In this document: positions 7,808 to 14,988 of the stretch, piece after piece
Numbering within the stretch: position 1 is the first letter of the stretch
Layout: each line of letters begins with the position of its first letter
Assembly: GCA_021413865.1 (NCBI GenBank)
Contig: JAIOPN010000006.1
Location: 105,409 to 169,408, forward strand
Source: Planctomycetota bacterium
GTDB taxonomy: Bacteria; Planctomycetota; Phycisphaerae; Phycisphaerales; Phycisphaeraceae
DNA length: 64,000 nucleotides
Direction: 5' to 3'
Notes under the pieces: generated by a model
Databases searched by the model: none
What the model saw: the letters and a program-made list of their open reading frames with translations, nothing else
Told to the model about the DNA's origin: nothing
Program-made: the position numbers and the translations under genes

Positions 7808-8269
7808 ATGGACCTACACGCCAAACTCGCATCGTTGGGGTTGAAGTTGCCCGTGGCCCCCAAGCCCGTGGCGGCCTATGTGCCGGCGGTGCGGACGGGG
7901 AACCTGATCGTTGTATCGGGGCAATTGCCGATGGTGGAGGGGAAGCTCTCGGCCGTTGGTCGGGTGCCGTCGGCGGTGACGCCGGAGGCGGCGCAACTGG
8001 CGGCGAGGCAGTGTGCGTTGAACGCGCTGGCGGTGGTGGGGGACCAGATCGGGGGGGATTGGTCGCGTTTCGTGCGGGTGGTGCGGATCGGGGTGTTCGT
8101 TGCGTCGGAGAACGATTTTACCGAGCAGCCCAGGGTCGCCAACGGGGCGAGTGAGCTGCTGGGCCAGTTGTTCGGCGAGGCGGGCCGTCACGCCCGGGCG
8201 GCGGTGGGGGTGAACGTGCTCCCGCTTGGGGCGGTGGTCGAGGTGGAGATGATGGTGGAAGTGAAATAG
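7808..8269 (+). CDS. RidA/YjgF/YER057c/UK114 family protein
   Basis: The 153-residue protein belongs to the longer RidA branch. KLASLGLKLPVAPKPVAAYV near the start and the GNLIVVSGQLP block are characteristic of this subgroup, followed by the AAQLAARQCALNALAVV helix and a C-terminal VGVNVLPLGAVVEVEMMVEV strand pair. Canonical RidA hydrolyses reactive enamine/imine intermediates formed by PLP enzymes; many of this longer subgroup lack proven activity. The gene is monocistronic, and the -10 abuts the ATG. An upstream GTG at 7772 lies before the -10 and is unlikely to be used. Confidence 0.87.
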   Translation: MDLHAKLASLGLKLPVAPKPVAAYVPAVRTGNLIVVSGQLPMVEGKLSAVGRVPSAVTPEAAQLAARQCALNALAVVGDQIGGDWSRFVRVVRIGVFVASENDFTEQPRVANGASELLGQLFGEAGRHARAAVGVNVLPLGAVVEVEMMVEVK

Positions 8270-8304
8270 GATAAATCGTCTGCCCCGGGCCGGGTTGTCG
8301 GCAC

Positions 8305-8333
8305 TTGACGAAAGCACCGCAGCCAAGGACACT
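8305..8333 (+). promoter_or_regulatory. Promoter of the membrane coiled-coil gene
   Basis: TTGACG (8305-8310), a 17-base spacer and GACACT (8328-8333) precede a GGAG ribosome-binding site at 8349-8352. Confidence 0.5.
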
Positions 8334-8360
8334 TAGCGAACACTTTTTGGAGCAGGCAGC

Positions 8361-9722
8361 ATGGCACGGATTCGAGCTGCAAGTACGACGGCTTACGCTG
8401 TCGCGCTGGTGATTTTCGTGGTTCTGTTTGTGTTCAGCCTGATCGCGGCGATCTTGTTCTACACCAAGATCGCGCAGGCGAACCTTGCCGCCGAGACGGC
8501 GACGGCCAGCCTCAAAGCCGTGGCCAACGACCAGCAGATCGACGCCCTGAAGAAGAACCAGGCTGCCAAGGCGTCGGGCGGCACGCTGGTCCAGCGTCTC
8601 CAGGAGGAGCTGGCCGCCATGCAGCAGATCGCCGCGGGGACGACGTCCACCTCCGCCGCGTCCCTCAAGAAAGACATGGCCACGCTGGGCTTGTCGGATC
8701 AGTCCAGTTTGCTCGGTGAGTTGCGTCGCCTCCAGGCCGAGGTCGCGTCTGACGTCCGCCGGGTTTCCGAGGCCGAGGGTGTCGCCAAAACGGCACAGGA
8801 AGAGGTGCTCAAGGCGCAGAAGGAGAAGCTCGACGCCGCGACGGCCTTCAACACCACCATCACGGAGCTGAAGGCCAAGGTGGACGCCATGGCGGCGCAG
8901 GACAGCCGCTACGAGACCTCGATCCAGGATCAGGGCAAGACCCTCACCGCGCAGTTGAACAGCGTCCGCGACGAGACCAAGGCCGCGATGACCGCCCTGC
9001 GCACCACGCTGGATCAGAAGGACAAAGAGATCGACGCGCTCAACAAGCGCATCCGCGACCTGCAGCAGCGCACCACGGCCAAGGCGGCGATCGACCCCTC
9101 GCTCGAGCCCAAGGGCCGCATCGTCTCGATCATCTCGGAGCGGGGCCTGGTGTACCTGGACCGCGGCCGGACCCACCACGTCCAGCCGGGTATGACGTTC
9201 CTGGTCGGCGACCGCATCACCGGCCTGACCCGTGACACCAAGAACGAGCTGCAGGGCAAGGCTGTCGTCGAGGTCATCAACGTGCTCGACGATTCGTCGG
9301 TGGCCCGCATCGTGCAGTCCACGCGCGGCAACACGGTGGTCGAGGGCGACCTGATCTACAACGCCGCCTACGACGCCAACATGCACTACAAGTTCGTGGT
9401 GTACGGCGAGTTCGACATCGACAACACCGGTTCGCCCAGCGTCGGTGACCGACGCCGCATCGAGACGCTCATCTCCCAGGCGGGCGGCTCGGTCTCCCCG
9501 GAGATGACCTACGACACCGACTTCCTCGTCCTGGCGCCCGAGCCCAAGGCGCCCGATCCGCTCCGCGCCGACGAGATCGACCAGACCCGCATCACCGAGC
9601 ACGCCGAGCAGACGCGCCGCTACAAGACGTGGCAGGGGCTGCTCAATCAGGCCAAGGCGCTCTCCATCCCCGTGCTCAACCAGAATCGCTTCCTGACGCT
9701 GGTCGGCTATTACCAGCGGTGA
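8361..9722 (+). CDS. Membrane-anchored coiled-coil protein with a possible BRCT-like C-terminal module
   Basis: The family is not recognised by name. Residues ~11-35 form one membrane helix. Residues ~36-245 are a long Ala/Lys/Glu/Gln-rich coiled coil. Residues ~250-330 form a beta-rich domain (GRIVSIISERGLVYLDRG, then FLVGDRITGL). Residues ~345-395 read KFVVYGEFDID, then RRIETLISQAGGSVS, then DTDFLVLAPEP, which follows the BRCT pattern of a first strand, helix, Gly-Gly turn and second strand. The N-in, C-out or reverse orientation is unclear. A spacer or scaffold role at the envelope is inference. It stands alone with its own promoter and GGAG site. Confidence 0.7.
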   Translation: MARIRAASTTAYAVALVIFVVLFVFSLIAAILFYTKIAQANLAAETATASLKAVANDQQIDALKKNQAAKASGGTLVQRLQEELAAMQQIAAGTTSTSAASLKKDMATLGLSDQSSLLGELRRLQAEVASDVRRVSEAEGVAKTAQEEVLKAQKEKLDAATAFNTTITELKAKVDAMAAQDSRYETSIQDQGKTLTAQLNSVRDETKAAMTALRTTLDQKDKEIDALNKRIRDLQQRTTAKAAIDPSLEPKGRIVSIISERGLVYLDRGRTHHVQPGMTFLVGDRITGLTRDTKNELQGKAVVEVINVLDDSSVARIVQSTRGNTVVEGDLIYNAAYDANMHYKFVVYGEFDIDNTGSPSVGDRRRIETLISQAGGSVSPEMTYDTDFLVLAPEPKAPDPLRADEIDQTRITEHAEQTRRYKTWQGLLNQAKALSIPVLNQNRFLTLVGYYQR

Positions 9723-9737
9723 GTTCCCACGCGGTTG

Positions 9738-9837
9738 GTTAGCCGTCGGCCGCGGCCGACGCTGGCCACCGGATACGCCGTGGAAACGCACCGCCCCTGT
9801 CGCCGGAGAGCAGCGTTGGCCGAGGCCGACGGCTAAC
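9738..9837. repeat. REPIN-like paired inverted repeat (element 1)
   Basis: Arms at 9738-9764 and 9811-9837 are inverted copies matching at 25 of 27 positions, separated by 46 bases. The left arm itself contains the perfect 18-base palindrome CGTCGGCCGCGGCCGACG. It fills most of the gap before the acyltransferase gene. Confidence 0.65.
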
Positions 9838-9858
9838 AAAACCGGTGTGCGGCCTCAC

Positions 9859-10872
9859 ATGGCGCGAGATTCCTCCGCGATCACCTACGGCACCCAGTAC
9901 CTGGCCGCGCGCCTGGCGGCGATGGGCTTGACCATGTTCGACGTCGAGTCGAACCTGCGCACCGCCGGCGCCATCGGTCGGCTCATGTACCGCATCGACC
10001 GCCGCCACCGTGAGCGCACCCTGCGCCACCTGGCGCTGGCGTTCCCCGATCTCTCCCCCGCTCAGGCGGACGACCTGGCACGCCGCGCGTTCGAGCACTT
10101 CATCCAGCTCATCGTCGAGGTGCTCCACACCCCCCACGCGATCCACCGTGATTCATGGTCCCGCCTCATCACGCTCCGCAACATCGCCCCGGCGCTCGAG
10201 GTTCTCAACGCCGGCAAGCCCGCCATCATGCTCACCGGCCACCTGGGCAACTGGGAGGTGCTCGGCACGCTCATGGCCGTCCTGGGGTACCCCTGCCAGG
10301 CCATCGCACGGCCGATCGACAACCCCTACATCAACCGCTGGCTCCTGGGCGTCCGCGAGAAGCGCGGCATGAAGATCATCACCAAGTGGGACGCGACGGA
10401 TCACATGGTCGGCGTGCTCCAGTCCGGCGGCGTGCTGGGCTTCATCGCCGACCAGAACGCGGGGGATAAGGGGCTGTTTGTTCCTTTCTTCGGCAAACTC
10501 GCCAGCACCTACAAGTCGATCGCGCTGCTGGCCATCAGCCAGGAGGTGCCTATCCTCTGCGGCTACGCCCGCCGGATCGGCGAGGGCTACCGCTACGAGA
10601 TGGGCGTCCAGGACGTCATCCGCCCGGCCGACTGGGCCGGCCGGCACGACCCGCTCTACTACGTCACCGCCCGGTACATGCGCGCCATCGAGGACATGAT
10701 CCGCTTGGCACCTGAGCAATACCTCTGGATGCACCGCCGCTGGAAGAGCCGCCCCCGCCACGAGCGCCAGGGCAAGCCCATGCCCGACCATCTGCGGCGT
10801 AACCTCGAAGAGCTGCCATGGATGGACCAACAGACGCTCGCCGGCCTCTCCCAGCCGTTACAGATCATGTAA
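9859..10872 (+). CDS. LpxL/HtrB-type lysophospholipid/lipid A acyltransferase
   Basis: The 337-residue protein carries the acyltransferase motif H128-LGNW-E133 and later blocks FIADQNAGDKGLFVPFFGK and PEQYLWMHRRWKSRP, both diagnostic of the LpxL/LpxM family. These inner-membrane-associated enzymes add secondary acyl chains to lipid A. The N-terminus lacks an obvious strong membrane helix but has a hydrophobic stretch. Somewhat longer than E. coli LpxL (306). The presence of an LpxH-like gene at 31 kb is consistent with lipid A synthesis, although LPS in planctomycetes is not universal. GTG 9847 is an alternative start; neither start has a clear ribosome-binding site. Confidence 0.85.
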   Translation: MARDSSAITYGTQYLAARLAAMGLTMFDVESNLRTAGAIGRLMYRIDRRHRERTLRHLALAFPDLSPAQADDLARRAFEHFIQLIVEVLHTPHAIHRDSWSRLITLRNIAPALEVLNAGKPAIMLTGHLGNWEVLGTLMAVLGYPCQAIARPIDNPYINRWLLGVREKRGMKIITKWDATDHMVGVLQSGGVLGFIADQNAGDKGLFVPFFGKLASTYKSIALLAISQEVPILCGYARRIGEGYRYEMGVQDVIRPADWAGRHDPLYYVTARYMRAIEDMIRLAPEQYLWMHRRWKSRPRHERQGKPMPDHLRRNLEELPWMDQQTLAGLSQPLQIM

Positions 10873-11021
10873 AATCGGCGTGAATCTGCGCGGGGTGCTC
10901 GCCGCGGCGGAATCCCGTGGTAGAATGTGTCAGCCTTGGCTGTCCGCAGACCGATTCGAGACCGCTTCCCGCCCACCCTGTAGTTACCCGGCCTTACACA
11001 CCCCCACGACGAGGTTGAGCC

Positions 11022-11423
11022 GTGATCATGGACCAATCCACAGAGATGCGTCTTCGTGACAAGAAAATCCTTGTGGTCGACGACGACCCCGAGGTGCTCG
11101 AGAGCATTAACCAGGCGCTGCAGCTTGAGGGCGCCCTCACGCAGACCTGCGCCGACGGCAACACCGCCGTCCGCGTCTGCGAGGTCGATCCGCCCGAGCT
11201 GGTCGTGCTCGACATGATGCTCCCCAAGCGCAGCGGCTTCCTCGTGCTGGAGCGCATCAAGCGTCTGCCCAACCCGCCGCGGGTGATCATGGTCACCGCC
11301 AACGAGGGCAAGCGCCACCAGGAATACGCCGAGAACCTGGGCGTGGACGGCTACCTGCTCAAGCCCGTCCGCCTCGAACGGCTCGTCACCCTGGCGCTCG
11401 AGCTCTTCGAGAGCACGAAGTAA
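11022..11423 (+). CDS. Stand-alone CheY-like receiver domain
   Basis: The protein is a single receiver domain with no output domain. The acidic pair D20/D21 (ILVVDDDPEV), phosphoacceptor D64 (VVLDMMLPKRSG), T92 and K114 (YLLKPV) are all present. Such proteins act as phosphorelay or chemotaxis intermediates by protein contact. No histidine kinase is adjacent, so the partner is unknown. GTG 11022 is favoured over ATG 11028 because GAGG lies 7 bases before it. A TAGAAT hexamer at 10921-10926 may be its -10. Confidence 0.85.
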   Translation: MIMDQSTEMRLRDKKILVVDDDPEVLESINQALQLEGALTQTCADGNTAVRVCEVDPPELVVLDMMLPKRSGFLVLERIKRLPNPPRVIMVTANEGKRHQEYAENLGVDGYLLKPVRLERLVTLALELFESTK

Positions 11424-11688
11424 GCCGCAAACGGGCCGGGCTGACTCGGCCCCGGCGACTCTTCTCTCTCGCCAAACTTCAACCCCTCGCGTCCCGCCGG
11501 GCGCGAGACGGGACGGCTCGCCTATGCAGCGGCGCGCCCGCCCGTTTTTCGGAACCGCGCCGCTCCCGGCCGCGTCTAAAACATTGGTGGTTTCCACAGT
11601 TGAGGCACGGTCTTATACTGGGGGCCAACCTTACAGCCCACCTCCCTGCGATCAGGGGGTTTCCCGGGTTGATTCTCGCGGAGGCATC

Positions 11689-13023
11689 ATGAGGCTTTAC
11701 TCACGTGATCGAGTCGCGGCGCTCCTGCTGGCCTTTGGGGCTTGCCTGACGCTCGCTTCGGGGGCGTTGGCCAAGGTCGCCGTCGTCACGCTCAACGACG
11801 GCAGCCAGCGCACCGGCGAGGTCGTCTCTGACGAGGCCGCCGGCGTCATCCTGCTCATCTCCAACATCCGCGTGACCATTCCCCGCGCCGATATCCGCTC
11901 CATCGATTACCCCCAGACCATCGAGACCCAGTACGCCGAACGCCGCGCCAAGATCGCCGACGACAACCTTCAGGAACGCCTGGTCCTGGGCCGCTGGCTC
12001 TTCGAGAACAAGTCCTACGTTCTGGCCAAAAAGGAGGTTGACGACCTCAAGGTCCGCTTCCCCAACGACACGAACGTGGACAATCTCGCCCGCGCGATCG
12101 ATGCACGCCTCAAGCTCGCCGAGGAGACCGCCAAGGCCGTCAAACCCGCCGAGCCCGTCAAGCCCCCCACGATGGGCGGCAACGGCAAGACCCAGGCCGC
12201 GCCCGGCGTGGTCCAGAAGTACGACGAGAACGGCCTGCCCACCGAGCGCATGCCCGACAAGGACGTCAACACCATCCGCGTTTACGAAGTCGATTTCTCG
12301 GCCCGCCCGCGCATCAGCGTCCCGCGCGACGTGATCGACGAGTTCCTCACCAAGTATTCCGACCGCGAAGAGGTTCCCAAGGGTGAGGCCCGGCGCAAGT
12401 TCAAGTCGGCCCCCGCCGAAGAGCAGCTTCGCAAGATATTCGAGCTTAAGGCCCGCGAGTTCTACGGGTTGGTCACCGTCAAGGACGACCCCGCCTTTAT
12501 CCAAAGCTTCCGGTCCACGATCCACCGCACCTACGTCCTGAACTATTGCGGCACGGCCAATTGCCACGGCGGCGCCAACGGCGGGGGCCTGTACCTCTTC
12601 CACGACCGGGCCACCTCCGACAACACCATCTACACCAATTTCCTCACCCTGGCCCGTTACGAAGATTCCCGGGGCAACATGATCGACCTCCAGAAGCCCG
12701 ACAAGTCCTATCTCCTGCAATACGGCAGGCCACGCACCGAAGTAGGCCTTCCCCACCCCGAGGCCAAAGGATGGCGTCCCTTCTCCGCCAACCCCAGCGA
12801 CCCCGTCCTTATCATGGTTGAGAAGTGGATCGCTGACATGGCCAAGGCGGACAACAGCAGCAAGCGGTTCGCCTACCCGGTCACGTTCCCCCCCGCGCGG
12901 GTCATGCCGCCCACGCCCAAGGCGAGCCCGGCCCCCGTCATCACCCCCGCGCCAGCGCCCACGTCGCCACCGCCCGTGACCCCCGCCGGTGAAACGCCGC
13001 CCCCGTCCGCGCCCCAGGGTTGA
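11689..13023 (+). CDS. Secreted protein with Sm-like N-terminal domain and a CX4CH motif
   Basis: A signal peptide (residues ~1-24, ending ALA) leads a mature protein of ~420 residues; the family is not recognised. Residues ~25-70 (VAVVTLNDGSQRTGEVVSDE, then IPRADIRSIDYP) resemble a small beta-barrel found in planctomycete envelope proteins. A linker follows. The C-terminal half carries NYCGTANCHGG with C287, C292 and H293, a c-type-heme-like attachment site with four residues between the cysteines. The C-terminus is Pro/Ala-rich. ATG 11689 follows a GCGGAGG-type site; TATACT at 11614-11619 is a likely -10. A cytochrome or other redox role is inference. Confidence 0.7.
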   Translation: MRLYSRDRVAALLLAFGACLTLASGALAKVAVVTLNDGSQRTGEVVSDEAAGVILLISNIRVTIPRADIRSIDYPQTIETQYAERRAKIADDNLQERLVLGRWLFENKSYVLAKKEVDDLKVRFPNDTNVDNLARAIDARLKLAEETAKAVKPAEPVKPPTMGGNGKTQAAPGVVQKYDENGLPTERMPDKDVNTIRVYEVDFSARPRISVPRDVIDEFLTKYSDREEVPKGEARRKFKSAPAEEQLRKIFELKAREFYGLVTVKDDPAFIQSFRSTIHRTYVLNYCGTANCHGGANGGGLYLFHDRATSDNTIYTNFLTLARYEDSRGNMIDLQKPDKSYLLQYGRPRTEVGLPHPEAKGWRPFSANPSDPVLIMVEKWIADMAKADNSSKRFAYPVTFPPARVMPPTPKASPAPVITPAPAPTSPPPVTPAGETPPPSAPQG

Positions 13024-13114
13024 GCCGGCCGGTGTTGCCGCTCCCCCCGCTTCCCGTCCGGCCCGCCTTCGGGTATCCTCACCCGATCAACCCCCGCAGG
13101 TGAAAGGGTCACAC

Positions 13115-14503
13115 GTGCGTCGAGCACTGTTTGTCATCGGTATGGTCGCCCTGCTGGCCGGTTGCGTGGACGAGAACGCCCACCAGCAAGCCAAGGCCCG
13201 CGAAGAATTTACCAAAGCCGTCGCGCTGGTCCGTGACGCCCAGGTCGGGTACGTCCCCAAGGGGCAGGAGCCCGCTGGCGCCGACGGCAAGACGTCGCAC
13301 GACCTCCAGCAGTTCCGCCAGAATAAACTCGCCGAGGCCTCCAAGGCGCTCACCGCCCTTTTGAACAGCGGGCCCGATTCGCAGAAGGCGGCCGTCCGCC
13401 GCCTGCTGGCCGACATCGAGGCCTCCGCGTCACGCTACCAGGCGCGTGCCGCGCTGACGCAGTGGACCGATATCTCACGCCGCTCGGGACACCTGATCTT
13501 CCTCCTATCCGAGGTGGACCGCGCCGCCTCCCGCGCGGGCTCCTTCAACCCCGACGCCAGGACGCCGTTGATCAACAGCTTCAAGGATCGCACCACCGCC
13601 GCCGAGCGCAAGCTGGCGGACGAGCAGCTCTCCGCCTCGGGCCTGCAGCCCAAGATCAACGAGCTGACCGCCCAGCGCGACAAGCTCAAATCCGACGGCG
13701 AGGCACAGATCGCCCGCGCCCAGGCGTTGCGTGACGAGGCGTTCGTCGCCGAGGGCGACGAGCAGGTGAAGCTCCACGACCAGGCCGACACCGCCGAACG
13801 CACCGGCCAGAAGGCGATCGCCGCCAGCCGCGAGGCCGCCACCAAGCTCGAATTGTTCGAGAACGAGATGAAGATCGTCGCCAAGCAGATCGAGTTGGCC
13901 AAGGAGGCGTTGGATCAGCTCTCGAAGCAGGCCTCGGTTGCCGAGAAGGCGCAGGCCCAGACGCGCGGCCTGCGGGACGCCGCCGTGAGCGATCAGGCCG
14001 CCGCCGTGGACGCACTGGTCAAGGAGCTGGCCGAGACCAGCAAGGATTTCGCGCAGATTGAGACCGGCTTCACCTCCGCCGAAGACCACGCCGCCAAGGC
14101 GACCGACCACCTCAAGCAGGCGCTGGGGTCGGAGAAGGGCCTGGCCCAGTTCGAGCTGCTCTCCCGGCAGATCAACCGCATCGACATCCTCACGCAGCAC
14201 CAGATGGCGCTCGACACCTTCCGCAGGACGCTCGACACCATCGCCGGCCAGACCGAACGGCTCATGCCCGGCCGGACCGTCTTCGCCGAGGCGGCGCGCA
14301 GCCTCCAGGAACGGCAGGATGCCGTCTCCAACTCCCTCTCCGCGTTGATCGGCGAAAGCCTGGGGCTGGCGAGCGAGCTGGCGACCACCTACGCCAAGGA
14401 CGACGCCAACACCCCCGACCTCAACGAGGCCGATTACGTCAAGACCATCCAGGCGCGCCTCCAGCACTACAGCGCCCTCTCCCGCGGCGTCCCGGGCGCA
14501 TGA
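13115..14503 (+). CDS. Lipoprotein with long coiled coil
   Basis: A lipoprotein signal (RRALFVIGMVALLAGC, lipobox LAGC) puts the mature ~445-residue protein on a membrane. Nearly the whole chain is helical, Ala/Lys/Glu/Gln-rich with heptad-like spacing (for example QAQTRGLRDAAVSDQAAAVD). No enzyme motif is seen and the family is not recognised. It follows the CX4CH protein after 91 bases and may be co-expressed with it. Start chosen at GTG 13115 because AAAGGG lies upstream and the signal peptide begins there; GTG 13100 is an alternative. Confidence 0.68.
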   Translation: MRRALFVIGMVALLAGCVDENAHQQAKAREEFTKAVALVRDAQVGYVPKGQEPAGADGKTSHDLQQFRQNKLAEASKALTALLNSGPDSQKAAVRRLLADIEASASRYQARAALTQWTDISRRSGHLIFLLSEVDRAASRAGSFNPDARTPLINSFKDRTTAAERKLADEQLSASGLQPKINELTAQRDKLKSDGEAQIARAQALRDEAFVAEGDEQVKLHDQADTAERTGQKAIAASREAATKLELFENEMKIVAKQIELAKEALDQLSKQASVAEKAQAQTRGLRDAAVSDQAAAVDALVKELAETSKDFAQIETGFTSAEDHAAKATDHLKQALGSEKGLAQFELLSRQINRIDILTQHQMALDTFRRTLDTIAGQTERLMPGRTVFAEAARSLQERQDAVSNSLSALIGESLGLASELATTYAKDDANTPDLNEADYVKTIQARLQHYSALSRGVPGA

Positions 14504-14533
14504 TTCTTTCTCTATTTACACGCCAAGCCCGTT

Positions 14534-14579
14534 GACGAGTCCGTGAGTCGTCGGGGTCCGCTTCTTTGATGTTTTTTTT
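14534..14579 (+). terminator. Possible terminator after the coiled-coil lipoprotein
   Basis: A GACGA/TCGTC stem with one internal mismatch (14534-14552) is followed 19 bases later by eight T residues. The distance makes this weak. Confidence 0.25.
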
Positions 14580-14612
14580 GTGCCAAGCCCCGCGAAGCGT
14601 CGGCAACCCCCG

Positions 14613-14951
14613 TCACAAGTTGATCTGCAGCTTCGTCAGCGCCGTGGGCACGTCCGGGGCGAACTCGAAAACCTTGTCCAGCCCCGTGGTGATGAAGACC
14701 GCCCAGATCACATCGTTGGGGTTCGCCATCACCATCCGGCCGTCGCGGTCGATCGTCAGCTTCCGCAGCCGCAGGAGCTGCGACAGGTTCGATGAATTGA
14801 GCTGATGCACCCCACCCAGGTCGAGCACGAGGCGCGGCATCGTCTTGGACGATTCCGCCTTGTCCCTGACGTTGAGCAGGTCTTCCGACAGCCCGGGCTC
14901 ATCGCCCAGCTCGACCACCCATATGCTGTCGGACCACTGCTTGATCGGCAT
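14613..14951 (-). CDS. STAS-domain protein (anti-sigma factor antagonist-like)
   Basis: The 112 residues form one STAS domain: MPRLVLDLGGVHQLNSSNLSQLL contains the central strand and the usual Ser site (S53/S54), where antagonists of the SpoIIAA/RsbV type are phosphorylated by a partner kinase. A TGLDKVFEFAPDVPTAL tail follows. It would act in a partner-switching stress response, but no anti-sigma kinase is nearby. It follows gyrA by 37 bases on the same strand and is probably co-transcribed. ATG 14951 is chosen because the STAS fold starts there; the open frame upstream runs into the end of gyrA. Confidence 0.8.
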   Translation of the reverse strand: MPIKQWSDSIWVVELGDEPGLSEDLLNVRDKAESSKTMPRLVLDLGGVHQLNSSNLSQLLRLRKLTIDRDGRMVMANPNDVIWAVFITTGLDKVFEFAPDVPTALTKLQINL

Positions 14952-14988
14952 GGGCAACTCCGTGGGCCATGCGGGCTTTGGGCCTGAT

